Shown: piece after piece, positions 42,862-54,091 of the stretch
How positions within the stretch are numbered: the first letter of the stretch is position 1
Layout of the letters: each line of letters begins with the position of its first letter
DNA from: Tolypocladium sp. Sup5 PDA-1
Taxonomy: Eukaryota > Ascomycota > Sordariomycetes > Hypocreales > Ophiocordycipitaceae
Direction: 5' to 3'
Assembly: GCA_000750105.3 (NCBI GenBank)
Contig: JPHH03000042.1
Span: forward strand, 124,001 to 188,000
DNA length: 64,000 nt
Notes under the pieces: model-generated
What the model was told of the DNA's origin: nothing
What the model saw: the letters and a program-made list of their open reading frames with translations, nothing else
Database searches by the model: none
Translations under genes and position numbers: made by a program

Positions 42862-44555
42862 ATGGCGCCGCTCACGATGCTGCGACCGGTCGTCTTGGTG
42901 CTGGGCCTGGCAGCGGTGGCGTTGGGAGTCCCGACTCCAGCGCCTGCTGCTGCGCCGACTCCTTATGCTCCGAATGCTGTGATACCCGCGGCGCCGGAGC
43001 CAACGCCAACCCAGGGGATCAACGAGCGAGGCCTGGGGGACGACGTCAAAAGCTATGTCAAGAGCCTCATCAGTGATGTTGGCAGCGACGTCTCTTCCTT
43101 TGTGGACTCGGGCATTCTCGACTTCCCCAACGGTTTCCCAACCGGGACTGCAGTCGAGAAGTCGCTGGGCGTGTCCAAGACTGACCTGGACGCGAAGCCG
43201 ACTCAAGTGCTGAATCTGCCGTGAGTACTTTCCCATGAGGACTAGACATTGAGTTAAGAGCGATGTTTGGCTGACACGAGGCACGCGCAGAGCGTATGGC
43301 AACTGGACTGACAAGGGCTGGAACATCCGAGTCCATGGCAACGTGTACAAGGTCCCTGATATCGAGCAAAAGAAGGTCGACGATCTCGCCAACGTCTTCT
43401 TGATCGGCACAAGCGTCGATAAGCTGTCCAAGTCGGAACAGGACCAGGCTCGCAACCTGACCAGGTCCATTTTCGTAGTCCAGCAGGGCAACGAGAACGT
43501 GATGATGATGTTTGTGAACGATGTGACTGTCAGGCCGAATGCGACCGGAGGCGCTGTCAACGCTGTAAGCTTGATCTCCTGAAGGCTTGCGTGGGATGAC
43601 GGCTACTAACGTGTGCTAACAGAAAGGGGGTGCGCAAACGATCAACCTGCCGTTCAACACTACAGTTGAAGGGGACTTTGACACCTTTGTTCAACTGCGC
43701 AACACCACGGGACCGAAGGGCGGATACCTGATTCCCGGAAACGAGACATCCCAGATCCAGACGCTCAACATTTACGCCAATGGAACCGACAGCGGTAACG
43801 CAACGGCGTACCTGGTGCCGCCCAAGGGCGTGACCGTTATATCCGACATTGACGACATTCTTCGGGTGACCAAGATATACCAGCCGAGGGAGGGCCTCCT
43901 CAACACGTTCGCGCGGCCATTCACCCCGTGGATGAACATGCCGCAGATCTATGCCAACTGGTCGTCCTCGATCAACAACATGCACTTCCACTACCTGACG
44001 ACCACGCCGGAGCAGGCGACGCGCAACTACATGGACTTCATCTACAAGACGTACCCGCTGGGCTCGTTTGACACGCGGCCGCTCAACTTCTCGGACATCT
44101 CCGCCACCTTGAAGATTCGCAAATTCCTGCTCGACAAGATGTTCCGGACGTTTCCGCAGCGGAAGTTTGTCCTGGTTGCCGATACGTCTAATAGCGACAT
44201 CATGGCGGCGTACCCGGAAATGTACAAGGACTACCCGGGGCAGGTCCTGTGCATCCTGCTGCGCAACACGAGCTCGACGGACTCGGGGGACAAGTTCCCG
44301 TACGACACGTCGGGCTTCAAGGACATACCGAAGGAGCACTACATGTTCTTCAAAGTGCCGGACGATCTGACGCACCTGGACATTGTCAACGGGCAGTGCC
44401 TCAACGGGTCCATCCCGCAGAACGTGACGTTTAAAGAACAGGGCCTGCCCTTTGGGATAGGAGACAGTGGTAGTATGGCTGGGAGGCTTGGTTCTCCGGT
44501 GGTTTCTGCGATGGTGGCAGCTCTGGCAGCGGCCGTTGTCGCAGCTTTGGTGTGA
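42862..44555 (+). CDS. Secreted, probably GPI-anchored App1-type phosphatase domain protein (DUF2183)
   Basis: Model: join(42862..43220,43291..43564,43623..44555), 521 residues; start MAPLTMLRPVV with a signal peptide ending near VALGVPTPAP. The App1-type catalytic domain starts at GVTVISDIDDILRVTKIY, with the paired Asp at 286 and 288; it continues RPFTPWMNMPQIYANW, FHYLTTTPEQATRNYMDF, SIYKTYPLGSF-like block, and RKFVLVADTSNSDIMAAYPE and FPYDTSGFKDIP. Yeast App1 of this family dephosphorylates phosphatidate. Here the protein is directed outside, with many N-glycosylation sequons and a hydrophobic end (VVSAMVAALAAAVVAALV) typical of a GPI signal. The fifth residue of the DxDx(T/V) motif is Ile. 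Substrate is unknown. Confidence 0.85.
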
Positions 44556-44569
44556 TGGGCATAGCAAGC

Positions 44570-44619
44570 GATGGTATGACGGGCATGGACAAGAGACGGT
44601 ATAGCGGGCATGACGGGAG
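44570..44619 (+). repeat. Imperfect 25-bp tandem repeat, two copies
   Basis: Two units around GGTATGACGGGCATG and GGTATAGCGGGCATG, spaced 25 bp, directly after the App1-like stop codon. Confidence 0.6.
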
Positions 44620-46552
44620 ACGGCGTTGATGGGTTCCGTCTTGAAGAGCATCGCGGATTTAGATTTGCCACAGACTTGCTTTTGTTGACTCGAAAGACAA
44701 GTGTGCATGCGAACAAGTGATGTGTCGATTGCATAACCATGACCAAGCGTCTCCGTGGACCAGACAGCACCAGTGAGAGGGCAGAGGCGCAGCACGGTTC
44801 GAGGCCGTTGGCAACACCTTCGCAAGACAAGGTTTTGGAGGCCGTGTCCTTGATAATCACAAGCCCTCCCCGGCCCCGCCAGATTGATAAGTAAGTACTT
44901 GTACATATGCACGTACTTTGCACTTACAGCACCTACTGTACTATGTGGCACATGCTGACGAGATCGGCTCCGAGGAGCGTCTTGCATGCAGAAGCCACCC
45001 TGACCGGGGGACCGGCCAAGTTGCCCGTCCTGCGCCGCAAGAAGAAGGCATGAGGTTCCAAACCTCGTCTCCACGGCCCAGAACAGAGCTGCAGCTGGTC
45101 AGACCCACCGGGAACCCCGGGTGACACGACGGGGATGCCCGTCGTCGCATGGAAGCCCCATCCGTCTATTTGCTGCTCCCAGCATCAACCTTGTTCCACA
45201 GCCGACCTCAAGTCTGGGGTTTGGGCCAAGGGGGGCCTCGAGATTGGGTCTGTCATTTTCGACGATGCGACGGTCTGGGAGGTGGTTCGATGCGATTCGA
45301 GAGCATGATTCAAGCAAGTTCCGCTTCGGTGGTTCAGAGATTGATAACGATATCCATATGCAAGGTACGGGAGTACCTGAGAACCCGTGTGGTTACCTCG
45401 TGGTTCGGATCGCCCTCCCCGTCTGTGAGCCTCGAGGACGCGCCCGGGAACATGGAAGGCGCTATCCAGGCAGACATGGAGCCCTACTAATTCACCGCCA
45501 CCTTTGGCAGATCCGCAATTCTGGGCCGAGTTAAGCCTCGAGGCAACCCAAGTTCTGGAAGTCGCGAGGAAGGAGCCAAGGGAGCGCTGTTGGGCTGGGC
45601 ATTGCCTTAGTCGCGGCTGTTGTGTGGGGCTAGTCGACGCCTTCGTTGCCTTGCTTTTGACTTTTGCAAGCTCATCATCCAACGACTCCAGACGTGCTTC
45701 GAGACGTGCTTCAAAGCCAGCCAGCCTTCCTGACCTGGCCACTATTCACAATGCGCGTCGATCGGCGTTCCGCACGTATCAATTGCCGGCATGGCGCACC
45801 TTGCCTGTCGCGGCCGTCATTGCAGAGAGGCAGTCGGTTATTACGTACCTCGTGCTTCCGGGTCTGCTGTTGAACTGCTCTGCCCAGCGCAGCGCAGACC
45901 GCCCATTCGGCTGCGAACGGGAATACGAGTAGCCGCGGGGCCAGCTCATCAATCGACGTCCAACCGCGCCGCGAGGCATTGGCCCAGCGAGGCCCTGCAT
46001 AGCCCTGGCCAATCTGATAACTGGCGCTGCCCCGACTCGTCCCGCAGTCTGGTCCGTGGGATGCAAATTGGAAGACACCCAGCTTGGCCCAGTCTCTTCG
46101 ACACACCCAGACCCAGTTTCGGCGAACGCCCTTTTTGTCGCAGGCAGCTTGCAAGGGGGGCTCGTTTGTTGTTGTCAAAGTTGTCCCTCGGCTGCCCAGC
46201 CCAGCCCAGGCCCGCGCGCGTGTCGAGGCTCGAGACCGAGGTCAAGACGTTCGTCTCGTTTCGCAACCCATCTGACCGACCTCCCCATTGATTGGTCTCG
46301 ACACCGCTTCAAACACCGCCATCGGTTGCCCACGAGCTCAGCCAGCCGCCGAGATTTGCCAGGACGAAGAAAATTTGCTTTTTGGTATCGCGATTTGCTA
46401 CCGTTATGGACAAGCACCCACCGAGCACCGCGTGTCTCGTGCAATATCCCAGCCGGGGTCTGATCCCGGTCTAAAGAGAGAAAATTTCCCCCAATACTAT
46501 CGGCTTCCTTGCATGACGCCATGCTCAGCATTGTCAATACCTCCGTACGAAG

Positions 46553-46578
46553 TACGGAGTAATACGGACTACTCCGTA
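46553..46578. repeat. Inverted repeat TACGGAGTA ... TACTCCGTA
   Basis: Perfect 9-bp arms 8 bp apart, immediately preceded by GTACGAAGTAC, so three related half-sites lie within 36 bp. Confidence 0.85.
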
Positions 46579-49500
46579 CCGGCCAACGAACTCCTGCTCC
46601 TCGCTCCAAGGACCGAGACCAACGAGATCCAGTCCTCCCAATGGCGAACACGCTGGAGCCTTCTCCAGGGTGGTGGGTGCCACGCATCCTAACCTTCCCC
46701 TTCCTGAAACATTGCCTTGGCTTCTTCCTCGATTGAGCCGTTGGGTGCATGCCCTACCAGACTGCCCTGATGCTATCTGCGCTCGCTCCCTGTTTCTTCA
46801 TGAGAGCCACAACCTGGGGTCTGTTGCAGCCTGCCGACAACGCCTGGCGACCTTGTTGATGGTGGGTTTGCCTTGCACAGGCAGTGAGGCACAGGCAGCC
46901 CCCGTCATCTGATGATCGCGGATGCCGTCCTCCGAGACGCATCTCGGCAGCATCGGATTTCGGAAAACCGTCGAGCCGCTTGCTCACCGATGCCCAACCT
47001 TCCGTCAGGTCCGGGATGAGACGAGTCCTGCCGCCTCCGGCATGGCGCTTGTCACAGGCACTGCCGGCGGCGCCGCTGAGATCTTATCTCTCAGGGTCCA
47101 GTGCTCACCGGGCTCAGTTGGTGGGACCAGCTCCATGACGACGTACTGTAGAACACCATCTCGAACACGGGGCGCAACGATGTCCCGCGAAACCGCCCAT
47201 GCCGGCATCTTGGCCTGCTCATTCTCCCTGCCGTCGGCCTGTCTTGCTGTCAGCTACAGGGCTCAGCAGCCAAGGAGGTGGTTCGACGTACCAGGCACGA
47301 CGCGCAGGGCGAGTTGGCTACCCATACCCAGTTCGGGCAGTTGTGCGACATGAAGTATTTGCACCGATACTTGTAAAAGCCGTTTCCACCCATGGCGCCC
47401 CGAGAAAGTGTCGCGATGTTTTGAAAGACGGGGAAGCGCGGCTGCTTTGGTGGTGATGACGCGACCGAGATAAGACACCAAAGAAGATTTCCTTTGCTAT
47501 CAGCCGACGGCGAGCGACCCGGGACGATGGCTGGTGTAAACGCAAAGAAGCCTGGCGCAGACAAGAACGAGGTTGGGCAACCGGCTTCTAGCTGGGTGAC
47601 GAGATGCGTGTTGCTGTCGACGACGATGAGGATGGCCCCGAGCGCGAAATCTTGCGAAGGGCAGCCTTGTATTTATCCTCGGACCTGTGAGCGGTCTACC
47701 GGTGTGAAGCCCGGAACGGATGGGCGGCTCTGGAGCTGTTGAGAGAACCTGGACCTCACACGGCGCACAGAAGCACACTCTGGTCGTCCCGTCATGCTAC
47801 GTACCTACTTATCCATCACTGGGACATCAAGGTGCAGCCCCGGCATCGTGACGCAACCCTGGTTGCGTACGGTTGATGCCGTGGAACATGCTGCCCGAGG
47901 AGTTACGCTACATGACGCCCCTCGAAAAGTCTAATCGTGGAGCTCTGCCATGGATCGTCTCCTAATGACTTTCCAGGAATGGCCAAATGGCCAGATTTGA
48001 GGGACAATTGGTTGCCAGGGATCTCCCTAGACTATTACTCTAGATGCATTCATTTTGCACGCGTGGAAGGGCACTAACAAGACCCCTGTCGAAGGGGGTG
48101 CGAGCTGCAGTCTGCAGATGGCCCAGCTGCAACATTGCAACCCACTGCACCTTTCTGGGTATCCAACGGAGGTATCCGTATCTTGGAACGAGACACGTCT
48201 GCGGACTGCCAGCCAACTTCATTCGAATCTCAAGACCAACAGGGAACGCTTCCTGCCGATACGTTGACCTGGCGTGGTGTCCCACGGCGAGCCTCGACAG
48301 CCCACCAACAAAACCTCGCCAGTGCTAGGACGACCAACGCTACGAATACCTGGCCAGAAAACCAACGGAAATCTCATCGTCGTCGTCTCCCGTCTCTCGC
48401 TATTGTCCTGCGGCAGTGGCGTATTTGACACTTCTTTCGGCCAACGGCTCGGCCAGTTGGAACAACAGCCTCTGAGAGACGCAGGAGCGCGGCACCAACC
48501 GGGAGCACATCGAACCACAATTTCATTTGGAGAATACTAGCCAGGGAAGCCCGGGTTGTATTGAGGCTGAAGCCATGCGAGAGACTGCCAGAGTGGCCCA
48601 TGATGAGCGAGGCAGGGTTGGCTCAGACGCGCCGCTGCACGGGGAAGAACCACCGCAAGCTCCGTTCGGATCGTTCGGCGATAACGTCTGACAGACTCGC
48701 GAACGCGCGCAACTATCTGACCATCCAAATTTTCAGGCTCAAAGGGCTGAGGCATGCCGGTGCGCGGCCGGGCGCTGTCGAGACATTGGCGACAATACTA
48801 CATGGAGAAGGGGAATTCCAGATTCGAAAGTTCAGCCCAGAAAGAGGGCTGTAGCTCTGCGGCCAGTCCGCACTCTTTGCGCTTCTCTTCCAGTCCGCGC
48901 GACGATATGACGGGTGCTCTCACCAGGTTGTCAGATGCTTGCATGTCGAACAAGGGGCTGCACCCCCTGGACCATGCAGCCACGGCGCGGCAGGCTGGCA
49001 CCCCCTGCCAGGTCCAACCCAGCAAAGGCTTCTCGCGATCTACCGGTGTTCCTGGGTAAAGAGCCATCTACAATGCAGCACCGAAGCCTGTGCTGCTACG
49101 CTGGCTCTTATAGGCCGCCAAGTATCCCTGCGCTATGCCGCGTGGCGACGACTGCTGTCATGGTGTTCATTGATCGAGTTTGCGATTGACTCTGGTCCTG
49201 TCGAGAGAGGTGTCTCCTTCATCTCATTTGCTCACTGGACGAGTCGACGCCGCCTGGCCTTGACCAGCTATGGGAGGCTCTTGGTCGCGGCTTGGTTCGC
49301 CGATGCGAATAATTCGAACCGCTCCAACATCGAATCTGGATGCGACATCACGAGCAAGCACAAGTCCCCATTCAACAGAAGCTTGCCATGTCGTTTCTGG
49401 TTTGCCAGTATGGGGTCGGCGTGCAACGTGCGATGGAGAGAGCACATCACATGTCAAGCAAATCTTGGCGATCGCTGATTGCGGTTCGAACACGCTGGTC

Positions 49501-50165
49501 TCGACCCTCGTCGCTGCTCGGTTCCATTCGGCTTTTGGCGAGCAAGGTCATGTGCCCCTTACACGGACGGGGCGAGATATGGATCTCTTCCCAAGGGAGC
49601 CAAATTGTCTATACACGGACGAGGCCGGCTCTCCAGCTTCGATGTCGTACAACCTTATGCATGCAAGCAACCCCATGGCCATGGCGAGGCTCGCAGCTCA
49701 TCTTATACCTGACTGGGGACGAACGGGTCCAGCTCAGCACTCTCCGAGGGACCACGAGACAATGTTTCATTGCTGCTTTAAAGATAGAACATCGGAGCAG
49801 GAGAGTTGGCGATGCTGGCGAACTCCAAGTCTGTACTGCGGTCCATCACCAATCATGGCGATGGCGTGTGGGAATGCAAACGTACAGCACAGCCTGGAGT
49901 CGTCTACAAGGCACCAGCCCCCTGCTTCGTGGGATGCCACGGTGGAAGCAGATGTCCACCGGCTGCACAGTCTCTTATTTCGCATCGTCACACCCACAGC
50001 CATGTCTTATACGGGCACAGTAGCTGCATACCTCCCCCCTCCCGTCCCATCCACGGGTGCCACACCCGTCGAGGAAACTCACAGCCGTCCTCGCTAGCGC
50101 GCGGAAGCTAGCCCGGGCTGACGAGCCGTGCCGTTGTCTCATCCGTGAAGCAAGCCACCAACCAC

Positions 50166-50179
50166 TACTCGTACGAGTA
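50166..50179. repeat. Palindrome TACTCGTACGAGTA
   Basis: Perfect 14-bp palindrome; variant of the TAC-G-AGTA element family, followed at about 50240 by another GTACGAGTAC. Confidence 0.75.
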
Positions 50180-51071
50180 CGACTTGCGCGCCTGTGTGGA
50201 CTTGGCGCAAGACCCCGATGCATCTTGTCTCTTGTCTGCATGTACGAGTACGGACTACAGCCTCAACGACATGCCTCGCAGCGGCCGTTCGCCATCGTTA
50301 CACGCACCTGTACATGCCAGAGTGACCGGCAGGCAGAAACGCCAAACCGACGTCTTCCCTGCCCGGCTGCAACGTGGAGCAAGGGCAGGCCTTGCCCCAC
50401 ATCACGACGGCATGACGAATGCGCACCCACGCGCCCGGCTGCCGGCTAAGGTAGCAAGCGATTGGGTTGCACTCGTATTATTATAACCCCTCGAGATCCC
50501 TTTCCCCAAATCTCCCTTTCCTCACCCGTTCAAGCATCATGCGCGGTTGTGCATGCCGGCCAATCATCGAGTGTGCACGTTAACGTGAGCCGGCATCGCG
50601 GATGGCGCTGGCTCTTCCCGCGAGCGTCACGCCCAACTTCCATCGTCACAGCATGATGACCCCTTTGACAGCCGGCCCAGTGCCAAAGCAAGCAGCAGTC
50701 TTGGCCCCAGTATAGCCCGTTGCAGACGCCGTGTAACAGCGCTGCGCAGTCCATTCAACTCCAGATCTAGCTCTCTAACTGGTCGAACTGGCAACCGTCT
50801 ACCTTGCTTCGTATAGCCATGGCTTTCTTTCGCGACAACTTGTTCTTTTCGCCGACGCCCACAAATAACAAGCATACCAACCCCCGACGCCTCGAAAAAC
50901 CGCATGAGAAAACAGATACACATAGTCCACAGTTTTTGCCTGCGCCGCACCGGGCTGCGCTTGTCGCCATCATCGTGAGAAGAGACAACAATGGTTGGGC
51001 CGCCGCTCGGTGGTGATGAAGGGGCACGACGCTGAAACGCGCATTTGCGGACGAGCTTCCGCTTGTGGCAA

Positions 51072-53480
51072 TCACCGGCCGGCCTTCATGGCCTCCTTGC
51101 GCTTCTTCTTCTCCGTCGCCCGCAGGAGAGATCGCTTGATGTCACCCTGCTCGAACGTGTTGAGGTCGTAGTACGCGGGGGCGATTTCCTATTGATCGAC
51201 AGTCAGCTTTATCCGGAAACGCAAAAGTCTTGGCTCTGAGCTTTACCAGTAACCACTCCGGACGGATGCCCGTGCACGTGCGGATGTATTGTTTCGACGT
51301 AAGCACAAACTCGTTGTACACGACCCAGTCAAACTCGGTGCGCAGGACGGTCGAGGGGTGGATCAAGACGGCTTGGTCGTCCTTGACGGTGCGGTAGACC
51401 TTGCCTGAGCTCTCCTTCATGGCAACCTGCATGAAGAAGCCAGCCAGCAGAGCCCGGCGGATGTTGGTGTAGTAGCTCTTGTCCTCGAATGGGGTTGAGA
51501 TAAGCTCCAGCCCGTGGGTCTCCATGATGCGCTTTAGCTGAGCACGGACGTTGTCTGCGCTGGACAGATGGCGGAAAGAGAGGAAGTGGTCGTGGCACCA
51601 CTGCTTCAGGCCATTGGGGTCGGACGTGCCTTGGCCCTTGAAGGCGTGGTAAGCGTTCAGCAGCGTCAGATGATCTCCATCTGGGTGGCTGAAGTGACCC
51701 TTCATTTCGTCCGCTCGCTTGCGGCTGCTGGCGGGTCGCACAAAGATCTGAGGAACGGACAGGAGCGACGTGATGGAGAGCATCTCGTTGGAGCAGTAGA
51801 ACTCTTGCGACGAGATCAACATGACAGCTAGAGAAGGGTCCAAGGGAAACTCCGAGGCGAGGCTTCCCAGCGTGGTCAGCTCGCCCTCGTCATCGAGGCA
51901 GGCGAGGTAGTTGAGCTCCTCCAGCGCTCTCATCATCGTCTCGGGAGCCGGCGGATCCATGAGATCAAAGTGCACCAGGTCCTCAACGCCAAGCTTCTTC
52001 AGCTCTAGAACAGTATTGGCGAGGTTGGACCTGAGAATCTCGGGGTAGGTCTGCTCAATGAGCTCCTTCTTGAATGCCTTCTCCGTGTACAGTCTGAAGC
52101 ATTTTCCAGGCTTGGTACGTCCAGCACGACCGGCTCGCTGCTGTGCCGAGGCTTTGGAGATGGGCGACACGAGGAGGGACTCAACTCGGATTCGCGGGTT
52201 GTAGATCTTTTGCTTGCTGAAGCCAGGGTCCACCACGTAGACGATTCCATCAATGGTCAAACTGGTCTCGGCAATGTTGGTCGAGACGATGCACTTCCGT
52301 CCGGGACGCCCACCTTTGCGGAGAGGACCCGGGGCCTTATCGAAGATGCGCTGCTGCTGGTGGGGGGGCAAAGTGCCGTAGAGGGGATAGACAACGAGAG
52401 GGCCAGCGTCGACTTCCCTCGTCAACTCCTCCGCCTCGAGGTTGATCTTCCGGCAAGCGTCCTCGATTTCATCTTCTCCAGTCAAGAAGATCAAGATGTC
52501 GCCTTCGCCCTCGGACGCGTGTATTTGCAGGACCGTTCGAATGGCGGCCTCGACGTAGTCTCTCTCAGGCTCTGGCGTGTAGAAGATCTCGACGGGATGA
52601 GTTCGTCCAGGAACGGCGAGTAGGGGCGCGTCGTCGAAGTACTTTTGAAACTTTTGCGCGTCGAGGGTGGCAGACATGATGATAATCTTCAGGTCCGACC
52701 GTCGGCGGGAGATTTGCTTCAACAGAGCCATGAGGATATCGGTCGACAGCGTTCGCTCGTGGGCTTCGTCGAGGATGATGCAGCTGTAGCGGGACATGTT
52801 GTGGTCGTGCATTGCCTCGCGCAGAAGCATACCGTCCGTCATGTACTTGAGCATCGTTTTGGGGCCCGTCATGTCCTCGAAACGGATGCTGTAACCGACC
52901 TCCTCGCCGAGGGTGACGTCCATCTCGTCGGCAACACGCTGCGCGACGGACATGGCCGCCACTCGACGGGGTTGGGTACAGGCGATGAGCTTGCCGGTTT
53001 GCTGCGGCCGCTCGTCGTAAACGACATACTGCGGGATCTGGGTCGTCTTTCCGGAGCCAGTCTCACCGACAAAGACGAGGATCTGACTCGAGTGGTACTT
53101 TTCGAGAAAATCCTCTCTGAACCACGGCATTAGTGAAGCCGTCATTGGCGGCGGGGGTGTAGCCGTGGGGCCTACCGTTGCTTGTGGACGGGCAGGTCCC
53201 TTCGGGTCTGCAAGATCCTGAAGTATTGCTGCGAATGCGCCCTGCCGGTGAACGGGTTGATAGCCGAGTCCTCAGCCTTGGCGGCCTGCTTCGCCGTCGT
53301 CTCGTGCCGCTTCATTCCATCCAGCGGCCCGTAGCCGTTGGTCGAGTCGTCTTCGTGCATGTGTGCGAGGTACGGGTTGTGCTTGTCTCCGGACTCCTCT
53401 CCCTTCTTCGCCTTCTTCCGAGCGAAGTCGTCAGCGTCAGCGCTTGCGCGCTTTCCGCCGTTGGGCTGGTTTGGGTCCAT
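51072..53480 (-). CDS. PRP43: DEAH-box RNA helicase PRP43
   Basis: Helicase that releases the spliceosomal lariat-intron and acts in rRNA processing. Model: complement(join(51072..51188,51247..53116,53176..53480)), 763 residues, the family's usual length. Motifs: GETGSGKT at 119-126 (Walker A), TQPRRVAAMSVAQRV (Ia), DEAH at 218-221, SAT (III) in IIMSATLDA, STNIAETSLTIDGIVYVVD, and QQRAGRAGR (VI). The helicase-associated and OB-fold parts follow, with YTNIRRALLAGFFMQVA and LHPST-like IHPSTVL. Intron 1 (59 bp, CTAAT branch) rejoins VHKQR with EDFLEKYHSSQILVFVG; intron 2 (58 bp) joins PEWLL to EIAPAYYDLN. The tail is Lys-rich. Confidence 0.96.
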
Positions 53481-54091
53481 TTTACGCAGTTGCGAGCGGT
53501 CGAATGCGAAAGATCACCAGCAGCAGGTGCGAGATGCGCGATGCCAGCGTTGATAAAATTTTGGCGGGACAGATGACGGTCTTATCGATAAGGACCCTTG
53601 AAGTCACAGTGTGGATGACACTCAGGCGGTGAGCGCTGCACTGTCTTCAGCCTGCTGACGGGCGTCGGAGGCCTGAGGCAACGCGAGCTGATACGTTTGC
53701 ATTCACGATCTCATTAAAAGCATTGAAAGTATTGCACGCAGCTTTGGGGTTCCAGCTGGATCAGAACATATTCAGGGCATCAAGGAGAGTGGCACGGGCG
53801 GAAACGGGTGAGTGCGGCGCACACTGTGACTCTGGAGTCTGGAGCACGTTGATTCATGCTCACCGCGAAAATAGCCTGTTCTTTTCACCCCAGCTACACC
53901 TTGCGCCAGCATCAGCCAATATCGTCCGAATTACCCAGGGACCTGAGAAACGCTCTGTTTGGAGGTGCTCTCAGCTTCGTTTGCCTCCGACTTTGAAGCA
54001 GACCGGGCTGGCTTCGCGCCCAGTCGCACGGGCACCGTCTGAAGAGATTGCCAGGCTCCCTTCGATAGCGGATCGCGGATTGTGAGGCAAC
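53481..54091. other. Bidirectional promoter between PRP43 and the PRMT5 gene
   Basis: 611 bp between divergent starts. No coding sequence recognised and no strong motif seen. Confidence 0.55.

Larger units (their letters stand above)
44556..51071. other. 6.5-kb gene-poor region
   Basis: Largest gap in the window, between the App1-like gene and PRP43. It is not AT-rich, so not a RIP-degraded transposon of the usual kind. Several overlapping frames of 60-275 codons occur because stops are rare, but none shows a domain, a conserved motif or a convincing exon chain. Palindromic TACGGAGTA-type elements lie at 46544..46578 and 50166..50179. It may hold non-coding RNA genes, orphan genes or simply spacer. 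Confidence 0.45.

Noticed and set aside
45270..45330. tRNA-like GGTTCGATGCGATTCGA sequence
   Set aside because: No acceptor or anticodon stem can be drawn around it.
45185..45742. 185-codon minus-strand frame starting MARSGRLAGFEARLEARLE
   Set aside because: The apparent start is GTG, not ATG, and no exon chain or homology supports it.
49270..50097. 275-codon frame in the gene-poor region
   Set aside because: It overlaps a 227-codon frame on the same strand, has no recognisable domain, and resembles random translation of GC-rich DNA; kept only as part of the gap description.
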